Shown here: piece after piece, positions 1 to 7,392 of the stretch | How the letters are laid out: each line of letters begins with the position of its first letter | Position numbering within the stretch: the stretch's first letter is position 1 | NCBI GenBank assembly: GCA_019245455.1 | Contig: JAFARM010000236.1 | Coordinates: forward strand, 1-7,392 | Length of the DNA: 7,392 nucleotides | From: Sphingomonadaceae bacterium | GTDB lineage: Bacteria > Pseudomonadota > Alphaproteobacteria > Sphingomonadales > Sphingomonadaceae | Direction: 5' to 3' | Program-made: the position numbers and the translations under genes | Notes under the pieces: generated by a model | Databases searched by the model: none | Told to the model about the DNA's origin: nothing | Seen by the model: only the letters and a program-made list of their open reading frames with translations

Positions 1-2077
<2,077 letters not shown>

Positions 2078-2082
2078 TAGGG

Positions 2083-3102
2083 TCAGATCCCCACATGACG
2101 CACCTCGTCGCCCAGCCTGACGCCCATCAGCTCCGCCTCGCCCGCCGGCAGGAGCAGCCCGTCGGCGCACCAGTCGGCGTGGCCGATCCAGGCGCGGAAA
2201 TCGGCCAGCCGTCCCGCCGCCAGCAGCGCCCGCGGCATCCCGCCCGCGCCATCGGCCAGTTCGCCGACCGGCGCGGCGCGGCTGGCGGCGACGGTGGCAA
2301 TGCAATCCGTCGGGCACGTCACGGTAGGCCCGCCATCGAAGATGTCGACGTAGTTATCGTAGCGGAAGCCTTCCGCCTCGAGCATCTTCATCGCCGGCAC
2401 GCCGCGCGGGTGGGGTTTGCCGATCACCGCCTGCGCCGCCTCGGATAGCAGCGACACGTAGACGGGCGACTTCGGCATGAGGTCGGCGATGAACTGGTTG
2501 CCGTTGATGCTGTTGAACTCGTCCGCCTCGCGAAAGCGCATCCCGAAGAAACGCGCGCCGAGGCTGTCCCAGAACGGGCTTTCGCCGGCCTCGTCGATGA
2601 CGCCGCGCAACTCGGCAAGCACCGTGTCGGCGAAGCGCTGCCGATTGGCGGCGATCAGCAGGTAGCGACTGCGCGCCAGCAGCCGGCCGAGCCCGCCGGT
2701 ACGGAGGTCGGGGTGGAGGAACAGCCCGCCGACCTCGCTCGCGCCGTCGTGGTCGGTGCACAGGTTGAGGAGCCGCATCGAAAAGGTCCGCTGCAGCGCC
2801 CGGCTGGTCTGCGACACGGTCGAGATCTTGTAGCTGTAGAACGGCCACTCGCTGCCGACGCGGCTGAACACCGCCGCCGTGCCGCCGATGCGTCCCGTCG
2901 ACGCCTGTTCGAGGATAAGGAGGTAGAGTTCGTCGACCGGTGCCTCGACGGCCGCTGAGAACGATGCCTGCGACCGTGCCAGCCGCCGCGCGAGCGCGGC
3001 GCGGTCGGGTGGAAGGTTGGTGAAGCCGCCGCCGGTCAGCTGCGCGAAGTCGAGCAGCGCGTCCAGGTCGCCGGTATGGGCGGGACGGACGAACCAGGTC
3101 AT
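2083..3102 (-). CDS. astA: Arginine N-succinyltransferase AstA
   Basis: AstA transfers the succinyl group of succinyl-CoA to the alpha-amino group of arginine, the first step of the AST pathway (cytoplasm). The 339-residue product has near-normal family length (E. coli about 344). It carries the typical blocks: an N-terminal VRPAHTGDLDALLDFA, EVGGLFLHPDLRTGGLG (about 123-139, the GNAT-like acyl-CoA loop), LRGVIDEAGESPFWDSLG (165-182), and FREADEFNSINGNQFIADLMPKSP (190-213, described only in part here), then FRYDNYVDIFDGGPTV (246-261). The ATG at 3100-3102 gives a start matching homologues, but no Shine-Dalgarno is visible before it. Instead the ATG overlaps the TGA of a nine-codon mini-ORF created by a 26-bp duplication, so it is probably expressed by reinitiation. 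The upstream neighbour is an M20 hydrolase and the downstream one astD, across a repeat-filled gap. Identity is very secure. Confidence 0.97.
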   Translation of the reverse strand: MTWFVRPAHTGDLDALLDFAQLTGGGFTNLPPDRAALARRLARSQASFSAAVEAPVDELYLLILEQASTGRIGGTAAVFSRVGSEWPFYSYKISTVSQTSRALQRTFSMRLLNLCTDHDGASEVGGLFLHPDLRTGGLGRLLARSRYLLIAANRQRFADTVLAELRGVIDEAGESPFWDSLGARFFGMRFREADEFNSINGNQFIADLMPKSPVYVSLLSEAAQAVIGKPHPRGVPAMKMLEAEGFRYDNYVDIFDGGPTVTCPTDCIATVAASRAAPVGELADGAGGMPRALLAAGRLADFRAWIGHADWCADGLLLPAGEAELMGVRLGDEVRHVGI

Positions 3103-3152
3103 GCGCGGGAACTCGCGGGCCAGGTCATGCGCGGGAACTCGCGGGCCAGGTC
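3094..3152. repeat. 26-bp tandem duplication covering the astA start codon
   Basis: Two identical 26-bp units lie at 3094-3119 and 3120-3145, followed by the first seven bases of a third (ccaggtc, 3146-3152). On the minus strand each unit ends in an ATG context, so the astA start region (ATGACCTGG) is present twice. The 7-bp sequence GACCTGG occurs at all three unit edges. This indicates that the duplication arose between two short direct repeats 26 bp apart. Because 26 is not a multiple of three, the upper ATG opens a different frame from astA. Confidence 0.97.
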
Positions 3153-3178
3153 TGCGCCGGGCGTCGCGGCGTCGTCAT
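3099..3178 (-). promoter_or_regulatory. Chain of ATGA-overlapping mini-ORFs between the M20 gene and astA (possible translational coupling leader)
   Basis: The M20 gene's TGA (3175-3177) overlaps an ATG (3176-3178) that opens a 17-codon frame, MTTPRRPAQTWPASSRA. Its TGA (3125-3127) overlaps the ATG (3126-3128) of a nine-codon frame, MTWPASSRA. That frame's TGA (3099-3101) overlaps the astA ATG (3100-3102). No purine-rich ribosome binding site precedes any of these starts. The arrangement would let terminating ribosomes re-start step by step into astA. The peptides themselves have no recognisable domain and may be by-products. The overlaps are read directly; their use in translation is inferred. 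Confidence 0.4.
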
Positions 3179-4398
3179 GCGGCCGCCCGCGCGAAGCCGT
3201 GCCGCGCGACCCGCAGCAGGACCAGCGCCGATAGCCGAGCGCGCTCGGCGAGACTGTCGACGAGAAGGAATTCGTCGGCCGAATGGATCGCGCCGCCGCG
3301 CACGCCCATGGTGTCGACCACGGCCAGGCCGGTGGCTGCGAGATTGTTGCCGTCGCATACGCCGCCGGTATCGCGCCAGCCGACGCCGAGGCCGAGCGCG
3401 GTACCACAGCCCCTCACCAGATCGAACGCGCGGCGCTGGTTGGCGTCGAGCGGCTTCGGCGGACGGGCGAAGCCGCCGCTGGCGTCGACCCTCACCTCAT
3501 GCGCCGCTGCCACCGCTTGGCAGGCACCGGCGATCCCGGCCTGAGCCCGCGCCTGCGCGGCCATTGTCGCCGGGCGGAGGTTGACGTGGACGATCGCAAG
3601 ATCGGGGACGATGTTGTTCGGTCCGCCGCCGTCGATCTTGGCGACATTCACCGACAGGTCTGAGGTGCCCATTGCCGCGAGGCGCAACACGAGGTCGGCG
3701 GCCGCGACGATCGCGTTGCGTCCCGCCTCCGGCTCGCGCCCGGCGTGGGCGGCGCGACCGCGGATGACGACGGCGAAATTGCCGCTGCCGCGCCGGCCCC
3801 CGGCCAGCGTGCCGTCAGCGAGCGCCGGCTCGTAGGTCAGGCCGAGGTGGCAGCGCTTGGCCGCCGCTGCCAGCAGCGGCGCGGAGCCCGGCGACGACAC
3901 CTCCTCGTCGGCGTTGATAACAACCTCGACGCCCAGCTCCGGCGTCGCCGGCAGCACCACCTCGAGCGCGGCGAGCATGACGGCGATGCCTCCCTTCATG
4001 TCGGCGACGCCAGGGCCGTTCACGGTACCGGCGTCGCGCCACGTAACCTGCTGGAACGGATGCTCGGCGGCGAACACCGTGTCCATGTGCCCGGTCAGCA
4101 GCACGCGCACGGGCGCGTCGGGGCGCACGACGAGGTGAAGGTTCTCGCCGTGCGCCAGCGGCTGCGCCTGTCCGCGCGCATCGACCGTCGTTGCGGCTGC
4201 CGGCGCGACGCGCGCGACCGGCCCGAAGGTGCCGAGCACCGGCGTCAGCGCATCCGCCATTGCCGTGAGCCCCGCCAGGTTGCGACTGCCGGAATTGATC
4301 GCCGACCAGGCCAGCGCACGATCGAGCGCCGTCGCGGCGTCGATGCGGTCGAGGATCGTGGCCTCGGCGGCGGTCGGTGGCTCGGTCCAGTCGGTCAC
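3175..4398 (-). CDS. M20-family zinc metallohydrolase, carboxypeptidase G2-like; candidate succinylglutamate desuccinylase substitute
   Basis: This 407-residue protein is an M20 (ArgE/DapE/CPG2) di-zinc amidohydrolase. Visible active-site residues keep CPG2 order and spacing: H104 and D106 in GHMDTV, bridging D133 in VADMKGG, catalytic E165 and zinc ligand E166 in ADEEVSS, E190 in TYEP, and H372 in IHSADE. The lid/dimerisation domain (about 205-315) contains RAAHAG with H218 and GGGPNNIVPD. No signal peptide is apparent, so it is probably cytoplasmic. The start is GTG at 4396-4398, preceded by AAGAGGG at 4403-4409 with a four-base spacer. It is the first gene of the astA-astD-astB run. CPG2 relatives release glutamate from N-acyl-glutamates and the pathway ends in N-succinylglutamate, so it may do the AstE job. 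That role is inferred. Other possibilities are an ArgE-like deacetylase or an unrelated peptidase. Its C-terminal TGA overlaps a mini-ORF ATG. Confidence 0.9.
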   Translation of the reverse strand: MTDWTEPPTAAEATILDRIDAATALDRALAWSAINSGSRNLAGLTAMADALTPVLGTFGPVARVAPAAATTVDARGQAQPLAHGENLHLVVRPDAPVRVLLTGHMDTVFAAEHPFQQVTWRDAGTVNGPGVADMKGGIAVMLAALEVVLPATPELGVEVVINADEEVSSPGSAPLLAAAAKRCHLGLTYEPALADGTLAGGRRGSGNFAVVIRGRAAHAGREPEAGRNAIVAAADLVLRLAAMGTSDLSVNVAKIDGGGPNNIVPDLAIVHVNLRPATMAAQARAQAGIAGACQAVAAAHEVRVDASGGFARPPKPLDANQRRAFDLVRGCGTALGLGVGWRDTGGVCDGNNLAATGLAVVDTMGVRGGAIHSADEFLLVDSLAERARLSALVLLRVARHGFARAAA

Positions 4399-4444
4399 GG
4401 TGCCCTCTTAGGACGGCCATGAGCAAAGCGCCACTCACCCGCGC

Positions 4445-4473
4445 TTGGCCGAGCCGCAGGCGCACGCTATCCG
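4445..4473 (+). promoter_or_regulatory. Weak candidate promoter for the GNAT gene
   Basis: TTGGCC (4445-4450) and TATCCG (4468-4473) are separated by 17 bases and match sigma-70 boxes poorly (4 of 6 and 3 of 6). Transcription would begin at about the ATG, giving a leaderless message. That fits the absence of any Shine-Dalgarno sequence before 4480. The 81-bp divergent gap 4399-4479 must hold start signals for both directions, but no convincing operator was seen in it. Confidence 0.15.
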
Positions 4474-4479
4474 CCGGCC

Positions 4480-4980
4480 ATGCTGCCGATCCGACCCGCG
4501 ACCGCCACCGACATCCCGCGCTTGCACGAACTGATCGAGCGCGCCTACCGCGGCGACGGCGCGCGCGCCGGCTGGACGCACGAGGCCGACCTGCTCCGCG
4601 GGCCGCGCACCGACGCCGCGAGCATCGCCGCGATCGTGAGGGTACCGGGCCGGGGTTTCCTCGTCGCCGAGGAGGCCGGTGCGATCGTCGCCTGCGTCGA
4701 GGTCAGCCTGCGTGGACCAATCGCCTACCTCGGCCAGCTTGCCGTCGAGCCGACGCGGCAGGCGAGCGGCCTCGGCCGCGCCATGATCGCCGCCGCCGAG
4801 GCGCACGCGCGGGCGCACGGCGCGACGACGATGGAGATGACCGTCGTCGATCGCCGCACGGAACTTATCGCCTACTACGGCCGTCGCGGCTACGTGCCGA
4901 CGGGCGAGGTGCGGCCGTTCCCGCCCGAGCTGATCGAGGACACGCCGCTGTCGCTCGTCGTGCTCGCCCGCTTGCTCTGA
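4480..4980 (+). CDS. GNAT-family N-acetyltransferase
   Basis: The 166-residue protein is a single GNAT domain that would transfer an acyl group from acetyl-CoA to an unknown amine. It opens with IRPATATDIPRLHELIERAY (alpha1), then has strands around 59-81. The acetyl-CoA pyrophosphate loop follows as LAVEPTRQASGLGRAMI (about 87-103, with the Q-x-x-G-L-G motif), and the C-terminal motif LIAYYGRRGYVPTGEV supplies the usual Tyr. Nothing in the sequence fixes the substrate. It is the only plus-strand gene in the window and diverges from the M20 hydrolase. Its last 91 bases overlap the end of the opposite-strand RHH gene. No ribosome binding site precedes the ATG. The fold call is secure; the function is open. 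Confidence 0.9.
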   Translation: MLPIRPATATDIPRLHELIERAYRGDGARAGWTHEADLLRGPRTDAASIAAIVRVPGRGFLVAEEAGAIVACVEVSLRGPIAYLGQLAVEPTRQASGLGRAMIAAAEAHARAHGATTMEMTVVDRRTELIAYYGRRGYVPTGEVRPFPPELIEDTPLSLVVLARLL

Positions 4981-5234
4981 GCCAGCGCCCGATCGAACAG
5001 CCAGACGCGGACGGCACTCGACAAGTTCGTGGTGCGCGCCTCGTCGATCTCGGCGACGAGAGCGTTGAGCGGCTGGCCGCGCTCGGCCGCTGCCGCCTGG
5101 AGAGCACTCCAGAACACAGGCTCCAGGCTGAGCGACGTGCGATGGCCGGCGATCGTCAGCGAATGCTTGACGAGCCCTCCTCCCCTCCCCTTCAGGGGAG
5201 GGGTCGGGGGTGGGGAAGTCGAACCGTCGGACAC
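4890..5234 (-). CDS. Ribbon-helix-helix (RHH_4-type) DNA-binding protein, start altered by a repeat
   Basis: Residues about 22-86 (VKHSLTIAGHRTSLSLEP, FWSALQAAAAERGQPLNALVAEID, then NLSSAVRVWLFDRALAQ) match the RHH_4 family of small alphaproteobacterial proteins with an Arc-like fold: an N-terminal beta strand (HSLTIAGHRTSLSL) and two helices. The target is unknown. Homologues normally begin with Met just before the VKHS block. Here the codons there are GGG CTC GTC AAG, with no usable start. The only upstream start in frame is GTG at 5232-5234, inside repeat copy 3, which would add about 20 residues (MSDGSTSPPPTPPLKGRGGG), 18 of them from the repeat. The tail (about 87-114) is Ser-rich, lies antisense to the GNAT gene and has no family counterpart. 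The gene may be functional with a repeat-born N-terminus or a decaying gene that lost its start codon. It follows phaB on the same strand after a 43-bp gap. Confidence 0.75.
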   Translation of the reverse strand: MSDGSTSPPPTPPLKGRGGGLVKHSLTIAGHRTSLSLEPVFWSALQAAAAERGQPLNALVAEIDEARTTNLSSAVRVWLFDRALAQSKRASTTSDSGVSSISSGGNGRTSPVGT

Positions 5235-5270
5235 GTTCCCACCCCCAGCCCCTCCCGCGAGAGGGAGGGG
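5182..5270. repeat. Composite palindromic repeat, copy 3 (between phaB and the RHH gene)
   Basis: This 89-bp element has terminal 22-bp palindromes at 5182-5203 (perfect 10-bp arms, loop TC) and 5249-5270 (arms CCCCTCCC / GGGAGGGG, loop GCGAGA). The A motif (TCGGGGGTGGGGAAGTCG) is on the left. The right end has only a short G-rich inner motif (CTGGGGGTGGG on the minus strand) and lacks the GAGAGACGCG part of B, so it is a shortened form. It starts seven bases downstream of the phaB stop and covers the GTG and first 18 codons assigned to the RHH protein. Confidence 0.9.
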
Positions 5271-5277
5271 AGAATAC

Positions 5278-6000
5278 TTAATACATATGCTGCCCGCCGT
5301 TGATCGACAGCGTCGATCCGGTCACGAAACCCGCGTCGTCGCTCGTCAGGAAGACGACGCCGCGGGCGATTTCCTGCGCCTGGCCGAGGCGCCCGGCGGG
5401 AATCTTGGCGACGATCTTCTCGAGCACGTCCGCGGGAACGGCGGCGACCATGTCGGTGTCGATGTAGCCGGGCGCGATGGCGTTGACCGTGACGTTGGCC
5501 CGTGCCCCTTCCTGCGCCAGCGCCTTGGTGAAGCCGTGGATGCCGGATTTCGCCGCGGCATAGTTGACCTGGCCGTATTGGCCGGCCTGACCGTTGATCG
5601 AGCCGATGTTGACGATGCGGCCGAACTTGCGCGCGCGCATTCCCGGAAACGCCGCCTTGGCCATGTTGAAGCAGCCGCCGAGGTTCACATCGATCACCTC
5701 GCGCCACATTTCGTAGGTCATCTTGAGCAGGGTGCCGTCGCGCGTGATCCCGGCATTGTTGACGACGATGTCGACCGCGCCGTGATCGGCCTCGACCTTG
5801 GCGACCGCATCGAGGCAGGCCTGATGGTCCGCGACGTTCCACTTGGTCGCAGCGATGCCGGTGCGCTCGCTGAACTCGGCCGCCTTCCGGTCGTCGCCGC
5901 CGTAGTTGGCGATGACCGTGACGCCATTGTCCTTGAGCGCGAGGCTGATCGCCTCGCCGATGCCGCGGGTGCCGCCGGTGACGATCGCGATCCGTGCCAT
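5278..6000 (-). CDS. phaB: Acetoacetyl-CoA reductase (PhaB/PhbB-type short-chain dehydrogenase)
   Basis: This enzyme reduces acetoacetyl-CoA to (R)-3-hydroxybutyryl-CoA with NADPH, the monomer-forming step of polyhydroxybutyrate synthesis in the cytoplasm. The 240-residue chain has the classical SDR layout: TGGTRGIG (8-15) for the cofactor, NNAG (81-84), N106 in DVNLGG, S134 in IGSINGQAGQYGQ, and Y147/K151 in NYAAAKSG. The PhaB-specific features are the SINGQ-GQ-GQ-NY block, the HGFTKALAQEGA helix and the C-terminus NGGQHMY. Length is typical. The ATG at 5998-6000 has GGGGAGAG (6005-6012) four bases upstream. It follows hemH by 27 bp and is probably cotranscribed with it. No phaA or phaC is in the window. 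A FabG role is possible but less likely given the PhaB signature. Confidence 0.93.
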   Translation of the reverse strand: MARIAIVTGGTRGIGEAISLALKDNGVTVIANYGGDDRKAAEFSERTGIAATKWNVADHQACLDAVAKVEADHGAVDIVVNNAGITRDGTLLKMTYEMWREVIDVNLGGCFNMAKAAFPGMRARKFGRIVNIGSINGQAGQYGQVNYAAAKSGIHGFTKALAQEGARANVTVNAIAPGYIDTDMVAAVPADVLEKIVAKIPAGRLGQAQEIARGVVFLTSDDAGFVTGSTLSINGGQHMY

Positions 6001-6004
6001 GTGT

Positions 6005-6012
6005 CTCTCCCC
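6005..6012 (-). promoter_or_regulatory. Ribosome binding site of phaB
   Basis: GGGGAGAG on the minus strand, four bases before the ATG, lies in the 27-bp hemH-phaB gap. It confirms the start, which also gives the expected MARIAIVTGG N-terminus. Confidence 0.65.
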
Positions 6013-6027
6013 AGAGGTTCCGCGACC

Positions 6028-7176
6028 TTAGGAAGGCGGCAGCCACCCGGCAAGTTCCCGCCGCACGATTGCCGCAAGCACAGCGTTGCCGACCGCGCCG
6101 GCGTTGAGGCACGGCAGATAGGCGAAGTCGGTACCGCCGGCGGCGAGGAAGGTGGCGCGGCCCTCCATCGCCACCTCCTCCAGCGTCTCGAGATTGTCGG
6201 CGCTGAAGCCGGGGCAGAGCACCACGAGGCGCTTGATCCCGCGCGCCGGCAGGTCGGCGAGCGTCGCGTCGGTGTAGGGTTTCAGCCACTCGGCGCGACC
6301 AAGGCGCGACTGGAACGACACCTCGACGGGCATTGCCGTGCGTTCAGCGAGCAGCCGCGCCGTCTTGCGGCACTGGCAGTGATAGGGGTCACCCTTGTCG
6401 AGGGTCGAGCGCGGCATCCCGTGGAACGAGGCGAGCAGCAGATCGGGCGTCCAGCCGAGCGCCGCCACGCCGTGCCCGACGCTCTGCGCCAGCGCGTCGA
6501 TGTAGGCCGGGTCGTCATGATAAGGCGGCAGCGTTCGGAGTGCCGGCTGCCACCGCCATCGCATCAGCGTGCGAAAGACGAGGTCGTTCGCCGTTCCCGT
6601 CGTCGCGCTCGAATACTGCGGATAGAGCGGCGCGATCAGGACGCGCTCGCATCCTGCCTCCTTCAGCGCCGCCAGGCGATCGGGGATCGTCGGCGTGCCG
6701 TAGCGCATGGCCCAGTCGACGACGACGCCGGGCAGGTCGGCGGCGAGCGCCGCCGCTTGGGCGAGGGTGATGACGCGGAGCGGCGAATCGCCCGCCGCCG
6801 TGTCCCAGATCTTGGCGTAGTTGGCCGCCGTCCGCTGCGGCCGCGTCATTAGGACGACGGTGCGGAGCAGCGGTTGCCACAGGATCGGCGGCAGCTCGAC
6901 GACGCGGCGGTCCGAGAGGAACTCGGCGAGGTAGCGACGCACCGGCCCGGTTTCGGGCGCAGCGGGCGTGCCGAGGTTGACGAGCAGCACGCCGACGCGG
7001 CCGAAGGTCACCGGCGGGTGGTCGGGAGGGAGGTGACTCCTCTCCCCTTTAGCGGAGGGGTCGGGGGTGGAGAAGTCAGCGGCGTACGTCGGCCGCTCGC
7101 CCGACGCCCCACCGGGCCGCGGCTGCGCCGCGTCTCTTGCCCCTCCCCTAAGGGGGAGGGGAGCGTCATCGCTCAC
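6028..7176 (-). CDS. hemH: Ferrochelatase HemH with repeat-encoded N-terminal insert
   Basis: HemH inserts Fe2+ into protoporphyrin IX, the last step of protohaem synthesis. With the GTG at 7174-7176 the protein has 382 residues, against about 320-350 normally. The conserved core begins at VGVLLVNLGTP (61-71) and continues RRYLAEFLSDRRVVE (80-94), then the IAPLYPQYSSATTGT block (181-195), LLASFHGMP with catalytic H252, DPYHCQCRKTARLLAE (263-278), and LCPGFSADNLETLEE, where E330 probably corresponds to the second catalytic acid. Residues 6-46 are encoded exactly by the 123-bp repeat copy 4. The segment after it, HLPPDHPPV, looks like a native sphingomonad N-terminus. The GTG overlaps the TGA of the upstream molybdenum hydroxylase gene (GTGA). 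A GTG at 7009-7011 (V56) is an alternative start that would omit the repeat but also part of the native-looking leader. Function is very secure; the start is not. Confidence 0.95.
   Translation of the reverse strand: MSDDAPLPLRGGARDAAQPRPGGASGERPTYAADFSTPDPSAKGERSHLPPDHPPVTFGRVGVLLVNLGTPAAPETGPVRRYLAEFLSDRRVVELPPILWQPLLRTVVLMTRPQRTAANYAKIWDTAAGDSPLRVITLAQAAALAADLPGVVVDWAMRYGTPTIPDRLAALKEAGCERVLIAPLYPQYSSATTGTANDLVFRTLMRWRWQPALRTLPPYHDDPAYIDALAQSVGHGVAALGWTPDLLLASFHGMPRSTLDKGDPYHCQCRKTARLLAERTAMPVEVSFQSRLGRAEWLKPYTDATLADLPARGIKRLVVLCPGFSADNLETLEEVAMEGRATFLAAGGTDFAYLPCLNAGAVGNAVLAAIVRRELAGWLPPS
7039..7161. repeat. Composite palindromic repeat, copy 4 (inside the 5' end of hemH)
   Basis: This 123-bp element has a diverged left palindrome (7039-7060) and a nearly perfect right one (7140-7161, arms CCCCTCCCCT and GGGGGAGGGG around AA). 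The A motif is on the left (TCGGGGGTGGAGAAGTCAGC). The B motif is on the right, read inward on the minus strand (CAAGAGACGCGGCGCAGCCG, then CGGCCCGGTGGGG). The length is exactly 41 codons and the element reads through without a stop in the hemH frame. No clear target-site duplication was seen at its edges. Confidence 0.88.
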
Positions 7177-7392
7177 GTGACGATCGGCAGCGAGCGCGGG
7201 CGCTTGCCGGTGGCCGCGAAGATGGCGTTGGCAACCGCCGGCGCGATCGGCGGCGTGCCGGGCTCGCCGACGCCGCCGACAGGCGTGCCCCCAGTCCCGG
7301 CGGGGTTGACGAGGATGACGTCGATCGCCGGCGCTTCGGCGAGCGTCAGCGACGGGAAGCCGTCGAAGTTGGTCTGCTCGACCCGGCCGTCA
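7173..7392 (-). CDS. C-terminus of a molybdopterin-binding oxidoreductase subunit (isoquinoline 1-oxidoreductase beta / xanthine dehydrogenase family)
   Basis: Only the last 72 codons are visible, ending in TGA at 7173-7175. The reading contains VEQTNFDGFPSLTLAEAP, then VGGVGEPGTPPIAPAVANA and IFAATGKRPRSLPI. The G-V-G-E-P-G-x-P-P-x-x-P-A-x-A-N-A block with its Glu is the active-site loop of large subunits of the xanthine oxidase family. The whole C-terminus resembles IorB-type enzymes, in which the molybdenum-cofactor subunit pairs with a small [2Fe-2S] subunit. The substrate cannot be deduced from this fragment, and the N-terminal part with any export signal is outside the window. Its stop overlaps the hemH GTG, suggesting one transcript with hemH and phaB. 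Confidence 0.88.
   Translation of the reverse strand, partial: DGRVEQTNFDGFPSLTLAEAPAIDVILVNPAGTGGTPVGGVGEPGTPPIAPAVANAIFAATGKRPRSLPIVT

Noticed and set aside
5249..5270. Hairpin just after the phaB stop as an intrinsic terminator
   Set aside because: The stem is strong but no T-run follows on the minus strand, and the sequence is simply the end palindrome of repeat copy 3. A role in Rho-dependent stopping or mRNA stability cannot be excluded.
5192..6289. A 365-codon minus-strand frame overlapping phaB and hemH
   Set aside because: It is the wrong frame of two well-recognised proteins, with an Arg-rich composition typical of frame-shifted GC-rich coding.
5029..6852. A 607-codon open frame on the plus strand
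   Set aside because: It lies antisense to phaB, hemH and part of the RHH gene, is Arg/Asp/Gly-rich with no domain, and is explained by codon bias of the GC-rich genes opposite.

Overview
The window is very GC-rich bacterial DNA. Its gene set (arginine succinyltransferase genes, a PhaB-type reductase, an RHH_4-type ribbon-helix-helix protein, ferrochelatase, and an isoquinoline-1-oxidoreductase-type molybdenum hydroxylase) and its abundant CCCCTCCCCT/AGGGGAGGGG palindromic repeats suggest an alphaproteobacterium, most likely a sphingomonad. The taxon is inferred from protein character only. Coding is dense, and no stretch over 160 bases lacks a gene.

Region 1 (1-4398, minus strand) is an arginine catabolic cluster transcribed right to left: M20 metallohydrolase, astA, astD, astB (astB runs off the left edge). 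AstA succinylates arginine, AstB removes two ammonia to give succinylornithine, and AstD oxidises succinylglutamate semialdehyde to succinylglutamate. The transaminase AstC and the desuccinylase AstE are not in the window. The M20 enzyme resembles carboxypeptidase G2, which cleaves N-acyl-glutamates, so it is a plausible stand-in for AstE. Between the M20 gene and astA is a 26-bp tandem duplication that copies the astA start codon and produces a chain of ATGA-overlapping mini-ORFs.

Region 2 (4480-5234) holds a plus-strand GNAT acetyltransferase and a minus-strand ribbon-helix-helix gene that overlap tail to tail. Region 3 (5278-7392, minus strand) runs from the C-terminus of an isoquinoline 1-oxidoreductase beta-type subunit, through hemH (GTGA overlap), to an acetoacetyl-CoA reductase (phaB).

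The most unusual feature is a family of four composite repeats (about 403-515, 1932-2077, 5182-5270, 7039-7161). Each has 22-bp terminal palindromes (one end is degenerate in copy 2) and inner G-rich motifs, and each sits at a gene boundary. They encode the C-terminal tail of AstD, an in-frame 41-codon N-terminal insert in ferrochelatase and the apparent start of the RHH protein. Their G-rich arms also supply Shine-Dalgarno sequences for astD and astB, and several carry G-quadruplex-type runs. No CRISPR array, tRNA, rRNA or transposase gene was seen.
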